Positions 50,755-59,886 of a DNA stretch of 64,000 nt are shown piece after piece. Source of the DNA: an uncultured Clostridia bacterium (GTDB taxonomy: Bacteria > Bacillota > Clostridia > Peptostreptococcales > Anaerovoracaceae); assembly GCA_934271235.1 (NCBI GenBank), contig CAKQQT010000005.1, positions 73,975 to 137,974 of the forward strand. Direction: 5' to 3'. The number at the start of each line of letters is the position of its first letter. Position 1 is the first letter of the stretch. The notes beneath the pieces are model-generated. The model worked only from the letters and a program-made list of their open reading frames with translations, had not been told where the DNA came from and ran no database searches. Made by a program: the position numbers and the translations under genes.

Positions 50755-52122
50755 TTACGGCTGCAGGCGGTTCCGATCACGTGGGAAAGCAGCTGCTTCG
50801 CGGATGTTTTCCAGTCCGAGGAGTTTTTCGACGACCCGCTCCATGCCCAGGCCGAAGCCGCCGTGCGGCGGCAGGCCGTATTTGTGCATGGTCAGGTAGT
50901 TTTCAAAGTCAGCAGGGTCCATATGGCGTTTTTTCATCTTGGCAACCTGCTGGTCGTAATCATGGATACGCTGGCCGCCGGTGGTGATCTCCAGTCCGTT
51001 CAGCAGCAGATCATAGCTCAAAGTGTAGCGCGGATTTTCCGGATCGTCCATCGCATAAAACGGCCGTTTGACTGACGGATAATGGGTCACAAACACCAGC
51101 GGAGAGCCGGTTTCCGCAAGGAAATGCTGTCCCAGCCATTTTTCTTCTTCCGGCGAAAGGTCAACCGGATCGGTGATCTTCTTACCGCTGGCTTTGGCAT
51201 AGAGCTCCTTGGCGTCGACAAAACGGATCTGCGGGATCTGTACCGTTTTCAGGTCCGGCAGGCGCTGCCCCTTTCCCAGCACCAGATCCAGTTCGTCTGC
51301 GTACTCACGGTTCAAGAGACCGAAGAGGTAGACGAACAGGCGCGCTTCCAGTTCCATCAGATCCTCAAAGCTGTCGAGAAAGCCCATTTCCAGATCCATG
51401 CCCTGAAATTCTGTCAGGTGGCGCGGCGTGTTGGAATTTTCCCCACGGAACACCGGTCCGACCGTAAAGACCTTTTCAAAGACGCCGACCATGGCCTGTT
51501 TGTACTGCTGCGGACTCTGGTTCAGATAGGCACGCTGGTCGAAATATTTGACCATGAACATATCTGCGCCGCCTTCGGCACCGCCCATGACCATTTTCGG
51601 CGGCACAAACTCCACGAAGCCCTCTTCCCGCAGGAAACTGCGAAAGCCATGCATCACGCCGTCTGCCACTTTCATGATCGCACGGATCCGCGGATTTCGC
51701 AGGGCGACAACCCGGTTGTTGAGCATGGTGTCCAGCTGCAGATTTTTGATCTTGCGGTCATTAGAGATTTCCAGCGGCAGCCTTTCTGCCGGACCGCCGA
51801 CTTTCGTGATCGTTTCCATCCGAATATCAAACCCCAGCGGACTCCGCTCATCGGCAGCGATCCGGCCGTCGAGAAGAACCCAGTCCTCCGGCTGGATGTC
51901 ATGGATGTCAAAGTTCGATTTGCCTGCTTCCCAGATACACTGGAACACACGTCTTGGACTTCTGACATTGACAAAGGCAAACTCACCCATGTCCTTGATA
52001 TGATGGATCGCGCCTTTCACGCTTACCGGATCACCGTCCTTCAGCGTTCCTTCTGCAAATTTCTGTATTACAATTTCGATGTCGCGTGTCTCACGCGGCT
52101 GCTGTAAATCGATATATTTCAT
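50755..52122 (-). CDS. aspS: Aspartyl-tRNA synthetase, archaeal (non-discriminating) type
   Basis: A 455-residue class IIb synthetase without the GAD insertion domain of ordinary bacterial AspRS. OB-fold at 1-110, then KMVMGGAEGGADMF, VFRGENSNTPRHLTEFQGMDLEM (motif 2) and GGFGLGMERVVEKLL (motif 3). Linkage to gatCAB implies that it also charges tRNA-Asn with Asp, which GatCAB then amidates. Last gene of the operon, 78 bases after gatB. Confidence 0.93.
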   Translation of the reverse strand: MKYIDLQQPRETRDIEIVIQKFAEGTLKDGDPVSVKGAIHHIKDMGEFAFVNVRSPRRVFQCIWEAGKSNFDIHDIQPEDWVLLDGRIAADERSPLGFDIRMETITKVGGPAERLPLEISNDRKIKNLQLDTMLNNRVVALRNPRIRAIMKVADGVMHGFRSFLREEGFVEFVPPKMVMGGAEGGADMFMVKYFDQRAYLNQSPQQYKQAMVGVFEKVFTVGPVFRGENSNTPRHLTEFQGMDLEMGFLDSFEDLMELEARLFVYLFGLLNREYADELDLVLGKGQRLPDLKTVQIPQIRFVDAKELYAKASGKKITDPVDLSPEEEKWLGQHFLAETGSPLVFVTHYPSVKRPFYAMDDPENPRYTLSYDLLLNGLEITTGGQRIHDYDQQVAKMKKRHMDPADFENYLTMHKYGLPPHGGFGLGMERVVEKLLGLENIREAAAFPRDRNRLQP

Positions 52123-52200
52123 CGCTGTGTGCCCTTCCTTCTGTTTATATTTTCTTGCATCATGCGCGGCAAAGTTCTCTTTTTGCCTTCCTGCCTCTGC

Positions 52201-53643
52201 CTACCTGCGTGCAATTTCTTCTTTTACCAGCTTGTTGACCAGCACCGGATCAGCCTTGCCCTGCAGGCGACGCATACACTGCCCGATGAAGAATCCGTAG
52301 ACTTTTTCATCGCCTGCCCGGTACTGCTGCACCAGGTCCTCATGCTCGTCCAGTACCGCCTGCACAACCTGCTCGATCGCACCGTCATCCTCAATGGCTT
52401 CCAGATGCTGTTCCTGTACATACGCTTCGATGTCAAATGCCGGATCCCCTGCAAAGACCTTTTCGAAGAGTTCTTTTCCCATGATACGGTTGACCTTGCC
52501 GCTCACCATCATCTTGACAAACTTTGCGAAGATCTCCGGCACGATGGCAACGTCCTCCGCACCGATTTTGTGCTGTCCCATCAGATAGATCGTGTGTCCG
52601 ATCAGCCAGTTTGCCGTTTCCTCCGGCTCGCCGCTCAGGGCAGCCGTCCGCTCAAACAGCTCCGCAAAATGTTTTTCCTCAGTCAGAAGCTTCGCCGTCT
52701 TTTCACTCATGCCGTAGTCCTGCATGTAGCGTTTCTGCTTGGCTTCTGCCATCTCCGGCTGTGCCTCGGTCAGCCGCTGCATCATCGCATCATCAATAGC
52801 GATCGGCGGAATGTCCGGCTCCGGGAAATAGCGGTAATCCTGCGCGTTTTCCTTGGAACGCATGGAATAGGTCTTGCTGCGGTTATCATCCCACCGTCTG
52901 GTCTCCTGCACGATGGTCTCGCCGAATTCCAGTGCGTCGATCTGCCGCTGGGCTTCAAAGGCGATGGCCCGCTCGATGGCCTTAAAGGAGTTGATGTTCT
53001 TCATCTCGGTACGGGTACCGAAGGTCTCGGAACCGGCCTCTCTGACGGAAAGGTTGACGTCAGCACGCATGGATCCTTCTTCCATCTTGCAGTCGGACAC
53101 GCCCAGATATTTGAGGGTGGATTTCAGCTTCGTCAGATAAGCGATAACCTCTTCACTGCTGCGAAAATCCGGCTCGGAGACGATTTCCAAAAGCGGCACG
53201 CCGCAGCGGTTGTAATCGGGATAGGACACGTCACCGAACGGCGAATGTACCAGCTTGCCTGCGTCTTCTTCCATGTGGATCTCGTGAATGCGGATGTCCT
53301 TTTCTTTGCCGGATGCTGTGGTAATATGCACCTTACCGTCTCTGGCAAACGGCAGATATAGCTGTGAGATCTGATAAGCCTTCGGCAGGTCAGGATAAAA
53401 ATAGTTTTTGCGGTCGAATTTGTTGTATCTTGTGATGTCACAGTTGAGCGCGATCCCGGTTTTGACTGCATACTCCAGCACCTGTTTGTTGAGTACCGGC
53501 AAGCTTCCCGGCTGCCCTGTGCAGACCGGACAGCAGTGGGTATTCGGCTCGCCGCCGAACGCTGTTGTACAGGAACAGAAAATTTTCGTCTTTGTGTTCA
53601 GTTCTACGTGGACTTCCAGCCCCATCACGATTTCCCAAGCCAT
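52201..53643 (-). CDS. gatB: Asp/Glu-tRNA amidotransferase subunit B
   Basis: A 480-residue GatB, MAWEIVMGLEVHVELNTKTKIFCSC, with the zinc-site cysteines in FCSCTTAFG and CCPVCTG, and a C-terminal YqeY-like tail. It holds the kinase site that activates the mischarged aminoacyl-tRNA. The start codon follows the gatA stop with no gap. Confidence 0.98.
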   Translation of the reverse strand: MAWEIVMGLEVHVELNTKTKIFCSCTTAFGGEPNTHCCPVCTGQPGSLPVLNKQVLEYAVKTGIALNCDITRYNKFDRKNYFYPDLPKAYQISQLYLPFARDGKVHITTASGKEKDIRIHEIHMEEDAGKLVHSPFGDVSYPDYNRCGVPLLEIVSEPDFRSSEEVIAYLTKLKSTLKYLGVSDCKMEEGSMRADVNLSVREAGSETFGTRTEMKNINSFKAIERAIAFEAQRQIDALEFGETIVQETRRWDDNRSKTYSMRSKENAQDYRYFPEPDIPPIAIDDAMMQRLTEAQPEMAEAKQKRYMQDYGMSEKTAKLLTEEKHFAELFERTAALSGEPEETANWLIGHTIYLMGQHKIGAEDVAIVPEIFAKFVKMMVSGKVNRIMGKELFEKVFAGDPAFDIEAYVQEQHLEAIEDDGAIEQVVQAVLDEHEDLVQQYRAGDEKVYGFFIGQCMRRLQGKADPVLVNKLVKEEIARR

Positions 53644-55239
53644 TTATCTCACCTCCTGTGTGCCGTGCGATGTGCCGCAGGTCATGTCTCGCTGCGTTCT
53701 GCTTTGTATGCCGCCGGGCCGTTTCTGATGAAAATCGGTCATCTGCTGGAACGCATAGCCGATGTTCAGGACTTTTTGATCGCCCAGCGCCGGACCGATG
53801 ATCTGCACGCCGATCGGCATGCCCTTCGGATCAAAACCCGCCGGAACGCTCAGCCCCGGTAAGCCCGCAATGTTGACGGAAACTGTAAAAATATCGGACA
53901 GATACATCTGCAGCGGATCCTTTAAGCTCTCTCCTAGCTTTGGCGCCGTTGTCGGTGCTGCCGGCAGCAAGATCGCGTCGCATATCTGAAAGATCTCATC
54001 AAAGGATTTTTTGATCAGCGCCTTGACCTGCAGCGCTTTCTTGTAATAAGCATCATAGTAGCCGGAGCTGAGGACGAAGGTTCCCAGGAGAATTCTCTTT
54101 TTGACTTCACTGCCAAAGCCTTCCGCTCTGGTCTTACAGTACATTTCCATCAAATCGTCGTAGCTTTCGGCCCGATACCCGTACTTCACGCCGTCAAAGC
54201 GGGACAGGTTGGAGCTTGCTTCCGCTGCTGCGATGATATAGTAGGCCGGGATCACGTACGGAAGAAAATCCATGCTGACGCAGCTGATGGCTGCACCGGC
54301 ACGTTCTAAGGTCTGCGCCATATCCAGGGTCGCCTGCTGCACTGCTTCGTCCACCCCTTCCTCGATACAATCCGGTACCGCGATCCGCATGCCATGCACA
54401 TCGCCGTTCAGTCCTGCCAGATAGTCTTTTGGCTGCATGTGGTCCGGCAGGGATGTTCCGTCTTTTTCATCTTTGCCGCTGATGATATCCAGGATAGCCG
54501 CACAGTCTGCCGCATCCTTTGCGATCGGACCGATCTGATCCAGGGATGAGGCGTAAGCGATCAGGCCGTAGCGGGAAACCGTACCGTAAGTCGGCTTGAA
54601 CCCGGTCACACCGCAGTAGGAAGCCGGCTGCCGGATGCTGCCGCCGGTGTCGGAGCCAAGTGCAATGACAGCTTCCTGCCCTGCTACCGCAGCTGCACTG
54701 CCGCCGGAAGAACCGCCCGGCACATGTTCCGGATTCCATGGGTTATAGGTCGGTCCGTAAGCGGAGGTTTCCGTGGTCGAGCCCATGGCGAATTCATCCA
54801 TATTGGTCTTTCCCAGCGGGATCATGCCCGCCGCTTTCAGCTTTTCGATCACTGCCGCATCGTAAAACGGCTTGAAATCTCCCAGTATTTTTGATGCACA
54901 GCAGGTTTTCACACCTTTGGTACAGATATTGTCCTTGATGGCGATCGGTACCCCGGCCAGCGGCGAAGCTGCCAGTGCCGGGTCCCCGGCTTCGATGCGG
55001 CTTTGGATTTCTGCCGCAGCCTGTAGGATGGCATCGGCCTCTGCCTCTCGTCCCGGAAAGGTCAGGTACGCATGCAGACTGCCGTCTGTTTTTTCTGCCT
55101 GTTCCATGACCGCCTTGACTGCCTCCACTGCAGTCAGTTTTCCTGCTTTAATGGCGGCTCCCAGTTTCAACGCCGTCATCGATAAAATATCGTCTGTCTT
55201 GCACTTTTTACTTGTCATTGTTTCTGTTTTCCTATCCAT
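53644..55239 (-). CDS. gatA: Asp/Glu-tRNA amidotransferase subunit A
   Basis: A 531-residue amidase-signature enzyme that releases ammonia from glutamine. Catalytic Lys in AIKDNICTKG, the cis-Ser in ALGSDTGGSIRQPAS and the Ser-rich loop PGGSSGGSAAAVAG are present. The start MDRKTE is preferred because AGGAG lies nine bases before it; the ATG three codons earlier abuts the ribosome site. Confidence 0.97.
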   Translation of the reverse strand: MDRKTETMTSKKCKTDDILSMTALKLGAAIKAGKLTAVEAVKAVMEQAEKTDGSLHAYLTFPGREAEADAILQAAAEIQSRIEAGDPALAASPLAGVPIAIKDNICTKGVKTCCASKILGDFKPFYDAAVIEKLKAAGMIPLGKTNMDEFAMGSTTETSAYGPTYNPWNPEHVPGGSSGGSAAAVAGQEAVIALGSDTGGSIRQPASYCGVTGFKPTYGTVSRYGLIAYASSLDQIGPIAKDAADCAAILDIISGKDEKDGTSLPDHMQPKDYLAGLNGDVHGMRIAVPDCIEEGVDEAVQQATLDMAQTLERAGAAISCVSMDFLPYVIPAYYIIAAAEASSNLSRFDGVKYGYRAESYDDLMEMYCKTRAEGFGSEVKKRILLGTFVLSSGYYDAYYKKALQVKALIKKSFDEIFQICDAILLPAAPTTAPKLGESLKDPLQMYLSDIFTVSVNIAGLPGLSVPAGFDPKGMPIGVQIIGPALGDQKVLNIGYAFQQMTDFHQKRPGGIQSRTQRDMTCGTSHGTQEVR

Positions 55240-55265
55240 TGTCGTCATCTCCTGCGTTCGTCATA

Positions 55266-55565
55266 TCAGTCAATCGTTCTCGGTACCACCGGCATATCGT
55301 CCTCGGTCTCCGGCATGTTTCTCAAAATTTCTTCTTTTGTGTTCGAGGTTCCCACACGATCTTCCCGCATCACATTGGTGATATCAAATACATGGGACTG
55401 CGGCTCAACGCCCGCGGTATCCAGCTGGTTCAAAATATCCATATAGGCGACCACCGCACCCAGTTCATCCTGCATTTTTTCTGTTTCCGCTTCATCCAGA
55501 CTGATCCTGGAAAGTTCTGCAACATAGGCTACCAGTTCTTTTGTCATCGTTGTCTTTACATCCAT
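55266..55565 (-). CDS. gatC: Asp/Glu-tRNA amidotransferase subunit C
   Basis: A 99-residue GatC (MDVKTTMTKELVAYVAELSR, ending DDMPVVPRTID), the small subunit that wraps GatA and GatB. GGAGG precedes the chosen ATG. First gene of gatC-gatA-gatB-aspS, behind the T-box. Confidence 0.94.
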   Translation of the reverse strand: MDVKTTMTKELVAYVAELSRISLDEAETEKMQDELGAVVAYMDILNQLDTAGVEPQSHVFDITNVMREDRVGTSNTKEEILRNMPETEDDMPVVPRTID

Positions 55566-55636
55566 TTTTGTCCTCCGTCTCATTTCCGCACTACGTTAAC
55601 GCAATGCCACGATAATTGATAAAAGTATCGAGAATG

Positions 55637-55985
55637 AAAAAAGAAGCCTCTTTCATCCCCTTATGGGACGAAAGAAAGCTTCCGCGGTACCACCCATATT
55701 AACTGCATCCGGAGCCATTTTACGCCTGCCTCCTTACACATCCTGCAGTTCTCTTTCTTTGCGGCTGTCACGCTCCGCCTGCGTCCGGTTCTACTTGGAG
55801 ATGCTGCGGCCGCCTGCACCTCTGTGCTTGCCTCACAACATATTCCGTTCTTCCGGCTGCTCTCGGTTGTTCTTCTCCCGGTCGTTCCATACCGCCCTCT
55901 CACCATCGGCAGTTCGCTGTGATGTATCAAACCCGGGATACTCCTCCGGTCCATGCATTTGATTTCTTGTTTTGTGTCTTTATAG
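55637..55985 (-). promoter_or_regulatory. T-box leader of gatCAB-aspS, possible two-codon specifier
   Basis: The minus strand shows T-box GGTGGTACCGCGG (55682-55694), a terminator hairpin (55643-55683) and a T run (55637-55642). Stem I starts GGAGGAGTATCCCGG; its partner CCGGGA is followed by GAAGAACAACC. There GAA (Glu, 55870-55872) and AAC (Asn, 55869-55871) overlap. The apical segment GCGAACTGCCGATGGTGAGAG fits stem I distal loops. Control by tRNA-Asn, tRNA-Glu or both would fit the operon's role. Confidence 0.92.
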
Positions 55986-55991
55986 TTTGTA

Positions 55992-56020
55992 TTTATACCA
56001 CAATCAAAAACAAAAATCAA
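55992..56020 (-). promoter_or_regulatory. Promoter of the gatCAB-aspS operon
   Basis: TTGATT (56015-56020), 17-base spacer, TATAAA (55992-55997) on the minus strand. Confidence 0.75.
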
Positions 56021-56097
56021 GTGTTTTTTGTTAAATTTCACAATATTTTTTCATTTTCACTTTGAACGCATACAAATTCATCCTCATAATAAATTCT

Positions 56098-56126
56098 TTG
56101 CAAGCTCCCTCAAAATATGTTAAACT
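56098..56126 (+). promoter_or_regulatory. Promoter upstream of the RhuM-Fic gene
   Basis: TTGCAA (56098-56103), 17-base spacer, TAAACT (56121-56126). The transcript would include the GC-rich repeat at 56204-56272 in its leader. Confidence 0.6.
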
Positions 56127-56203
56127 AAAATCAGGTCTTATCCGGCCGGGCTAATGTACTTGTCACGGCGACTGCGGAGCGTAAGTGACAGCAGAGCCGA
56201 TGA

Positions 56204-56272
56204 AAGACAGATGCCCGAGCGAAGGCGACTGCCGAGTCGAAAAACGAGAGCAGAGCCGCTCAGCGGCCGGGC
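56204..56272. repeat. GC-rich direct repeat, left copy
   Basis: Two blocks, 56204-56230 (AAGACAGATGCCCGAGCGAA onward) and 56231-56272 (GCCGAGTCGAAAAACGAGAG onward). Both recur on the other side of the RhuM-Fic gene with one mismatch each. Confidence 0.85.
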
Positions 56273-56364
56273 TATACACGGGCATGAGCGTGCAAGGATG
56301 ATCGCGGAAAATCCGCATCGAACTTGCACGCTTTTTGTTTGCAAGAAAGAAAGGAGAATATGAA

Positions 56365-57312
56365 ATGGAACAAAAGAAAGAACTCGTCATTTTTGAAACG
56401 AAAGACCACGCGGTAAAACTGGAAGTACCGGTGAATGAAGAAACGGTTTGGCTGAATCGCCAGCAAATGGCCGAACTTTTTGATCGCGATGTCAAAACCA
56501 TTGGCAAGCATATCAATAACGCTTTCGCTGAAGAATTAGATAAGCAAGTGGTAGTCGCAAAATTTGCGACTACCACACAACACGGTGCGATTGAAAATAA
56601 AACACAAACACATATGGTCGAATTTTACAACCTTGACGTCATCATTTCTGTCGGCTATCGTGTGAAGTCAAAACGCGGCGTAGAGTTCCGCAAGTGGGCA
56701 AATTCCGTGCTCAAACAATACATACTGCAAGGTTATGCGGTAAACAACCATCGCATTGTGCAGCTCGGAGAAGTCATTAAAATCATGAAACGAACCGAAG
56801 ATTCTCTGGACGGCAAGCAAATCCTCAGCGTGATCGAAAAGTACAGCGATGCACTTGAGATGCTGGATTCCTATGATCACCAGACCATGACACGTCCAAA
56901 AGGAAACCCTGCAACCTATACACTGGAGTATGAAGAATGCATGCAGGTCATTTCGCATATGCGCTTCGGCGATGAATCGGAGCTGTTCGGGAAAGAAAAA
57001 GATGATTCTTTCCGCGGGAGCATCGGGAATATCTATCAATCTTTCGGAGGGCAGGAATTATATCCAAGCTTAGAAGAAAAGGCTGCACACCTACTGTATT
57101 TCGTAACAAAAAATCACAGCTTTCTCGATGGGAACAAGCGCATTGCCGCCGCCATGTTCCTGTATTTTCTTGATAAAAACGGCGTGCTTTTTATGGATGG
57201 CAAGAAGCTGATCGAAAATCATACTCTGGTTGCTTTGACCATTATGATCGCCGAATCCAAACCCGTTGAAAAAGACATGATGATCACCGTGATCATGAAC
57301 TGCCTGCAGTGA
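56365..57312 (+). CDS. RhuM-Fic/DOC fusion protein
   Basis: A 315-residue protein counted from MEQKKELVIFETKDHAVKLEV, with AAAGGAG eight bases upstream. The N-terminal half (ETVWLNRQQMAELFDRDVKTIGKHINN, YNLDVIISVGYRVKSKRGVEFRKWA) is a RhuM-type HTH domain. The C-terminal half has the Fic/Doc motif HSFLDGNKRIAAAMF. The Lys in GNKR, as in Doc, may favour phosphorylation over AMPylation. No antitoxin gene is adjacent. Such proteins travel with mobile and defence DNA; here it lies between duplicated repeats. Confidence 0.92.
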   Translation: MEQKKELVIFETKDHAVKLEVPVNEETVWLNRQQMAELFDRDVKTIGKHINNAFAEELDKQVVVAKFATTTQHGAIENKTQTHMVEFYNLDVIISVGYRVKSKRGVEFRKWANSVLKQYILQGYAVNNHRIVQLGEVIKIMKRTEDSLDGKQILSVIEKYSDALEMLDSYDHQTMTRPKGNPATYTLEYEECMQVISHMRFGDESELFGKEKDDSFRGSIGNIYQSFGGQELYPSLEEKAAHLLYFVTKNHSFLDGNKRIAAAMFLYFLDKNGVLFMDGKKLIENHTLVALTIMIAESKPVEKDMMITVIMNCLQ

Positions 57313-57318
57313 AACGAC

Positions 57319-57358
57319 GCGGGGCCCCGAACATGCCGCAGCATGTTCGGGGTCCCGC
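57319..57358 (+). terminator. GC-rich hairpin after the RhuM-Fic gene
   Basis: A 17-base stem with one mismatch (CCCCGAACATG and CATGTTCGGGG at its core) starting 7 bases after the stop. The following T tract is poor, so termination is likely but not certain. Confidence 0.6.
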
Positions 57359-57424
57359 GCCTGTTTCATCTACAATGTCTTAGCACTGAGATTGGCAAAT
57401 CGAAGCTGAAGCCAGAGCAGATGC

Positions 57425-57593
57425 AAGACAGGTGCCCGAGCGAAGGCGACTTGCAGCCCTAGCCCGCTGATTGGCGAGCTATAGGCGAAGACAGAAGCGA
57501 GGCAGGTCTCACGCCAAGAAGTGCAGCGCTTTAGAGTGTGGCACTTTAAGGGCCGAGTCGAAAGACGAGAGCAGAGCCGCTCAGCGGCCGGGC
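57425..57593. repeat. GC-rich direct repeat, right copy, split
   Basis: 57425-57451 and 57552-57593 match the two blocks of the left copy (26 of 27 and 41 of 42 bases). They are separated here by about 100 unrelated bases. No gene is seen between 57313 and 57612. Confidence 0.85.
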
Positions 57594-57612
57594 CACAATG
57601 ATCGGCAAACTG

Positions 57613-59886
57613 CTACTCCATATTCTTGAGCGCCTCACCCAGCGGGATCTTGCGGATCCGGCGCATCTGCACCAGATAGACCACCGCATAGCAAGCTGCT
57701 CCGATCGCCACCATCGCCGGGTAGATCCATGGCGCGATGTAATACGTCAGCCAACCGTTAAAGCTCTGCATCATGATGTAGTATACCACCTTGATGAACC
57801 AGTTGCTGAACGGCAGACTCACCAGCAGCGAGATCAGCATCACAATGCCCGTCGTTAGGTTGTACAGGTTTGTGATCTCGCCGTTGCTGTAACCCAAGAT
57901 CTTCGTCATCGAGATCGCCTGCACGTTTTTCTCGATCACCTGCTTGGACAGCAGGTAAATGACCACCAGATAGATGATCACCGCGAAAAACGACATCATC
58001 CAGAACGCGCCGCCCATAGAGTCCGTCAGCTGGTCGGCAACCGTCGTCAGATCGCTCTCTGTAATGATCGTCGAAACCAGACTGTCATCGATATCGTCCA
58101 GTTTTTCATCGGAGAAATATCCGCTGAAATAGTTCTCGTCTTTGTCGAACGTCTCCCGGAAATCGTCGATGTTCATGAACAGCGCCAGCGTCGCAGGATA
58201 ATGATAACTTGCGTCTACCGTGAAGTCATAACTGTCATCGGCGTACTTCTTTATCAGCGTCACGGTATCGCCCTGCTGAACGCCGTACTTTTCCATATAG
58301 CCGTCCGACAGCAGCACTTCGCCGTCCGGGATCGCCTCTCCGAAATACTTGGAGTCTTCGCTGATGCCGTATACCGTGATCTCCTCGCCGTTCGGATTTT
58401 CCAGAGAAAGCACCGCGTACTTCTCCGCGTCATCCACACTCGTTTCTACCGGTACTTTTAAAATGTACTGGTAGGACGCCAGTTCGGAATCGAGCACTTC
58501 TCCTTTGAAATTATCCAGCAGCGGGCTCAGCATCAAGCCAAAGAACAGCAGGAAGCTGGCCATCAGCACGCCTAAAAATAAGGTCAGGTATGCGGTCAGG
58601 TTCTGCCCGATGATCCGCAGACGGAAACGCGTCATGAAGCGAAAATGCCGCAGCGGCATGACTTTTTTCGTTTTGCGGACGGAAAGCTCGTGGCGCAGGA
58701 ACTGCAGCGGCGGCAGTTTCAAAGTCGCGCAGAGCACCAACAGGATCACGACCATGACGATGATGCACGGAATGACGGTCGTCAGCACAAACGCGCGCGA
58801 ATTCCACAGGGTCTCGTAAGTCGGCAGCGAATAGCTGTGATAGTACATATCCACGACCGCAAACTTGAACGCCGTATAACCGAGCACATTGCCGACCACC
58901 GCCGAAAAGATCGTGACCAGCGACGGCAGGACCATATAATGCCGTACCAGTTCCCCGCGGCTGTAGCCGGAGGCACGCAGCGTCCCGATCGTACCGGCTT
59001 CCCGCTCGATCGTGTTTTTGGTCGTCACGCCGAAGATGAACGCCAGGATCGCCATGATGATATACAGCATCGTGATGACCATCACCTGGTCGCCGCCAAT
59101 GTCATCTCCGGTAAAGACGATCGCCTGGTTGTTTCCGGCTTTGACGAAATCGGTCAAAAGCCCGGTCTTAGCCAGGATATCCTTGAGGTCATCGCCCTTG
59201 TCGGAAGCAGCGGTATCGCTCAAACCGCGGTCATCGTTGACCCAAGCGTAAGTATATTTGATATGGTCATCCGTCAGTTTGGCAAAGGCTGCGTCCGTCA
59301 CACAAGCGACTGTAAAGGTGCTGGCGTTGAACATCATATCGGTATTGTTCTTGAACAGCGCGCTGTAGTCCGAAAAGGCAACCACACCGCTGACGGTAAA
59401 CGTTTTGTCATCCAGGCACATCGTATCGCCGATCGCGATTTCGTTGTTTTCTGCGTACAAGCGGTCGATGACGATCTCATCGTCGTTCTCGGGCATGCTG
59501 CCCTCCATCAGACAAATGCGGTCGACTTCCGTACGCGGCTTATAGACCCGCACACTGTTCGTGTCCGAAAGTTCAAAGTCTTTATAGAATAGCGGATAGA
59601 TCCGTACGTCTTCCGCTTCCAGGTCTTCCTGCAGCGTGTCCGGGATCTCCGCCGCCAATGTAAAATGGCCGTCCTCGACTGTGTACTTTTCAAAGCTGTC
59701 GTCATAAGCGCCCTTCATGCTGCCGCCGGCGACCAAAAAACCGGAAACAAAACCAATGGTCAGCGCCAGGAACAGAAACAGCGCCAGATACTTGCCGACA
59801 TCCTGCTTTAATTCCCGCCGGATGCGCTTATGCAGCGGATTATTTATCTTCGTTCTTTTCATGTTTGCCCGCCTCTTTTCTACCAA
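57613..59886 (-). CDS. FtsX-family ABC transporter permease
   Basis: A 757-residue permease of MacB/FtsX type. It has an N-terminal helix (ALFLFLALTIGFVSGFLVAGGS), a first exported domain (to about 250), three helices with RASGYSRGELVRHYM, two central helices, a second exported domain (about 450-600) and three final helices with KILGYSNGEITNLYNL. Two FtsX cores in one chain mean that one gene supplies the full membrane part. Substrate unknown; such exporters handle peptides, lipids or antibiotics. Overlaps the ATPase gene by seven bases. Confidence 0.93.
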   Translation of the reverse strand: MVEKRRANMKRTKINNPLHKRIRRELKQDVGKYLALFLFLALTIGFVSGFLVAGGSMKGAYDDSFEKYTVEDGHFTLAAEIPDTLQEDLEAEDVRIYPLFYKDFELSDTNSVRVYKPRTEVDRICLMEGSMPENDDEIVIDRLYAENNEIAIGDTMCLDDKTFTVSGVVAFSDYSALFKNNTDMMFNASTFTVACVTDAAFAKLTDDHIKYTYAWVNDDRGLSDTAASDKGDDLKDILAKTGLLTDFVKAGNNQAIVFTGDDIGGDQVMVITMLYIIMAILAFIFGVTTKNTIEREAGTIGTLRASGYSRGELVRHYMVLPSLVTIFSAVVGNVLGYTAFKFAVVDMYYHSYSLPTYETLWNSRAFVLTTVIPCIIVMVVILLVLCATLKLPPLQFLRHELSVRKTKKVMPLRHFRFMTRFRLRIIGQNLTAYLTLFLGVLMASFLLFFGLMLSPLLDNFKGEVLDSELASYQYILKVPVETSVDDAEKYAVLSLENPNGEEITVYGISEDSKYFGEAIPDGEVLLSDGYMEKYGVQQGDTVTLIKKYADDSYDFTVDASYHYPATLALFMNIDDFRETFDKDENYFSGYFSDEKLDDIDDSLVSTIITESDLTTVADQLTDSMGGAFWMMSFFAVIIYLVVIYLLSKQVIEKNVQAISMTKILGYSNGEITNLYNLTTGIVMLISLLVSLPFSNWFIKVVYYIMMQSFNGWLTYYIAPWIYPAMVAIGAACYAVVYLVQMRRIRKIPLGEALKNME

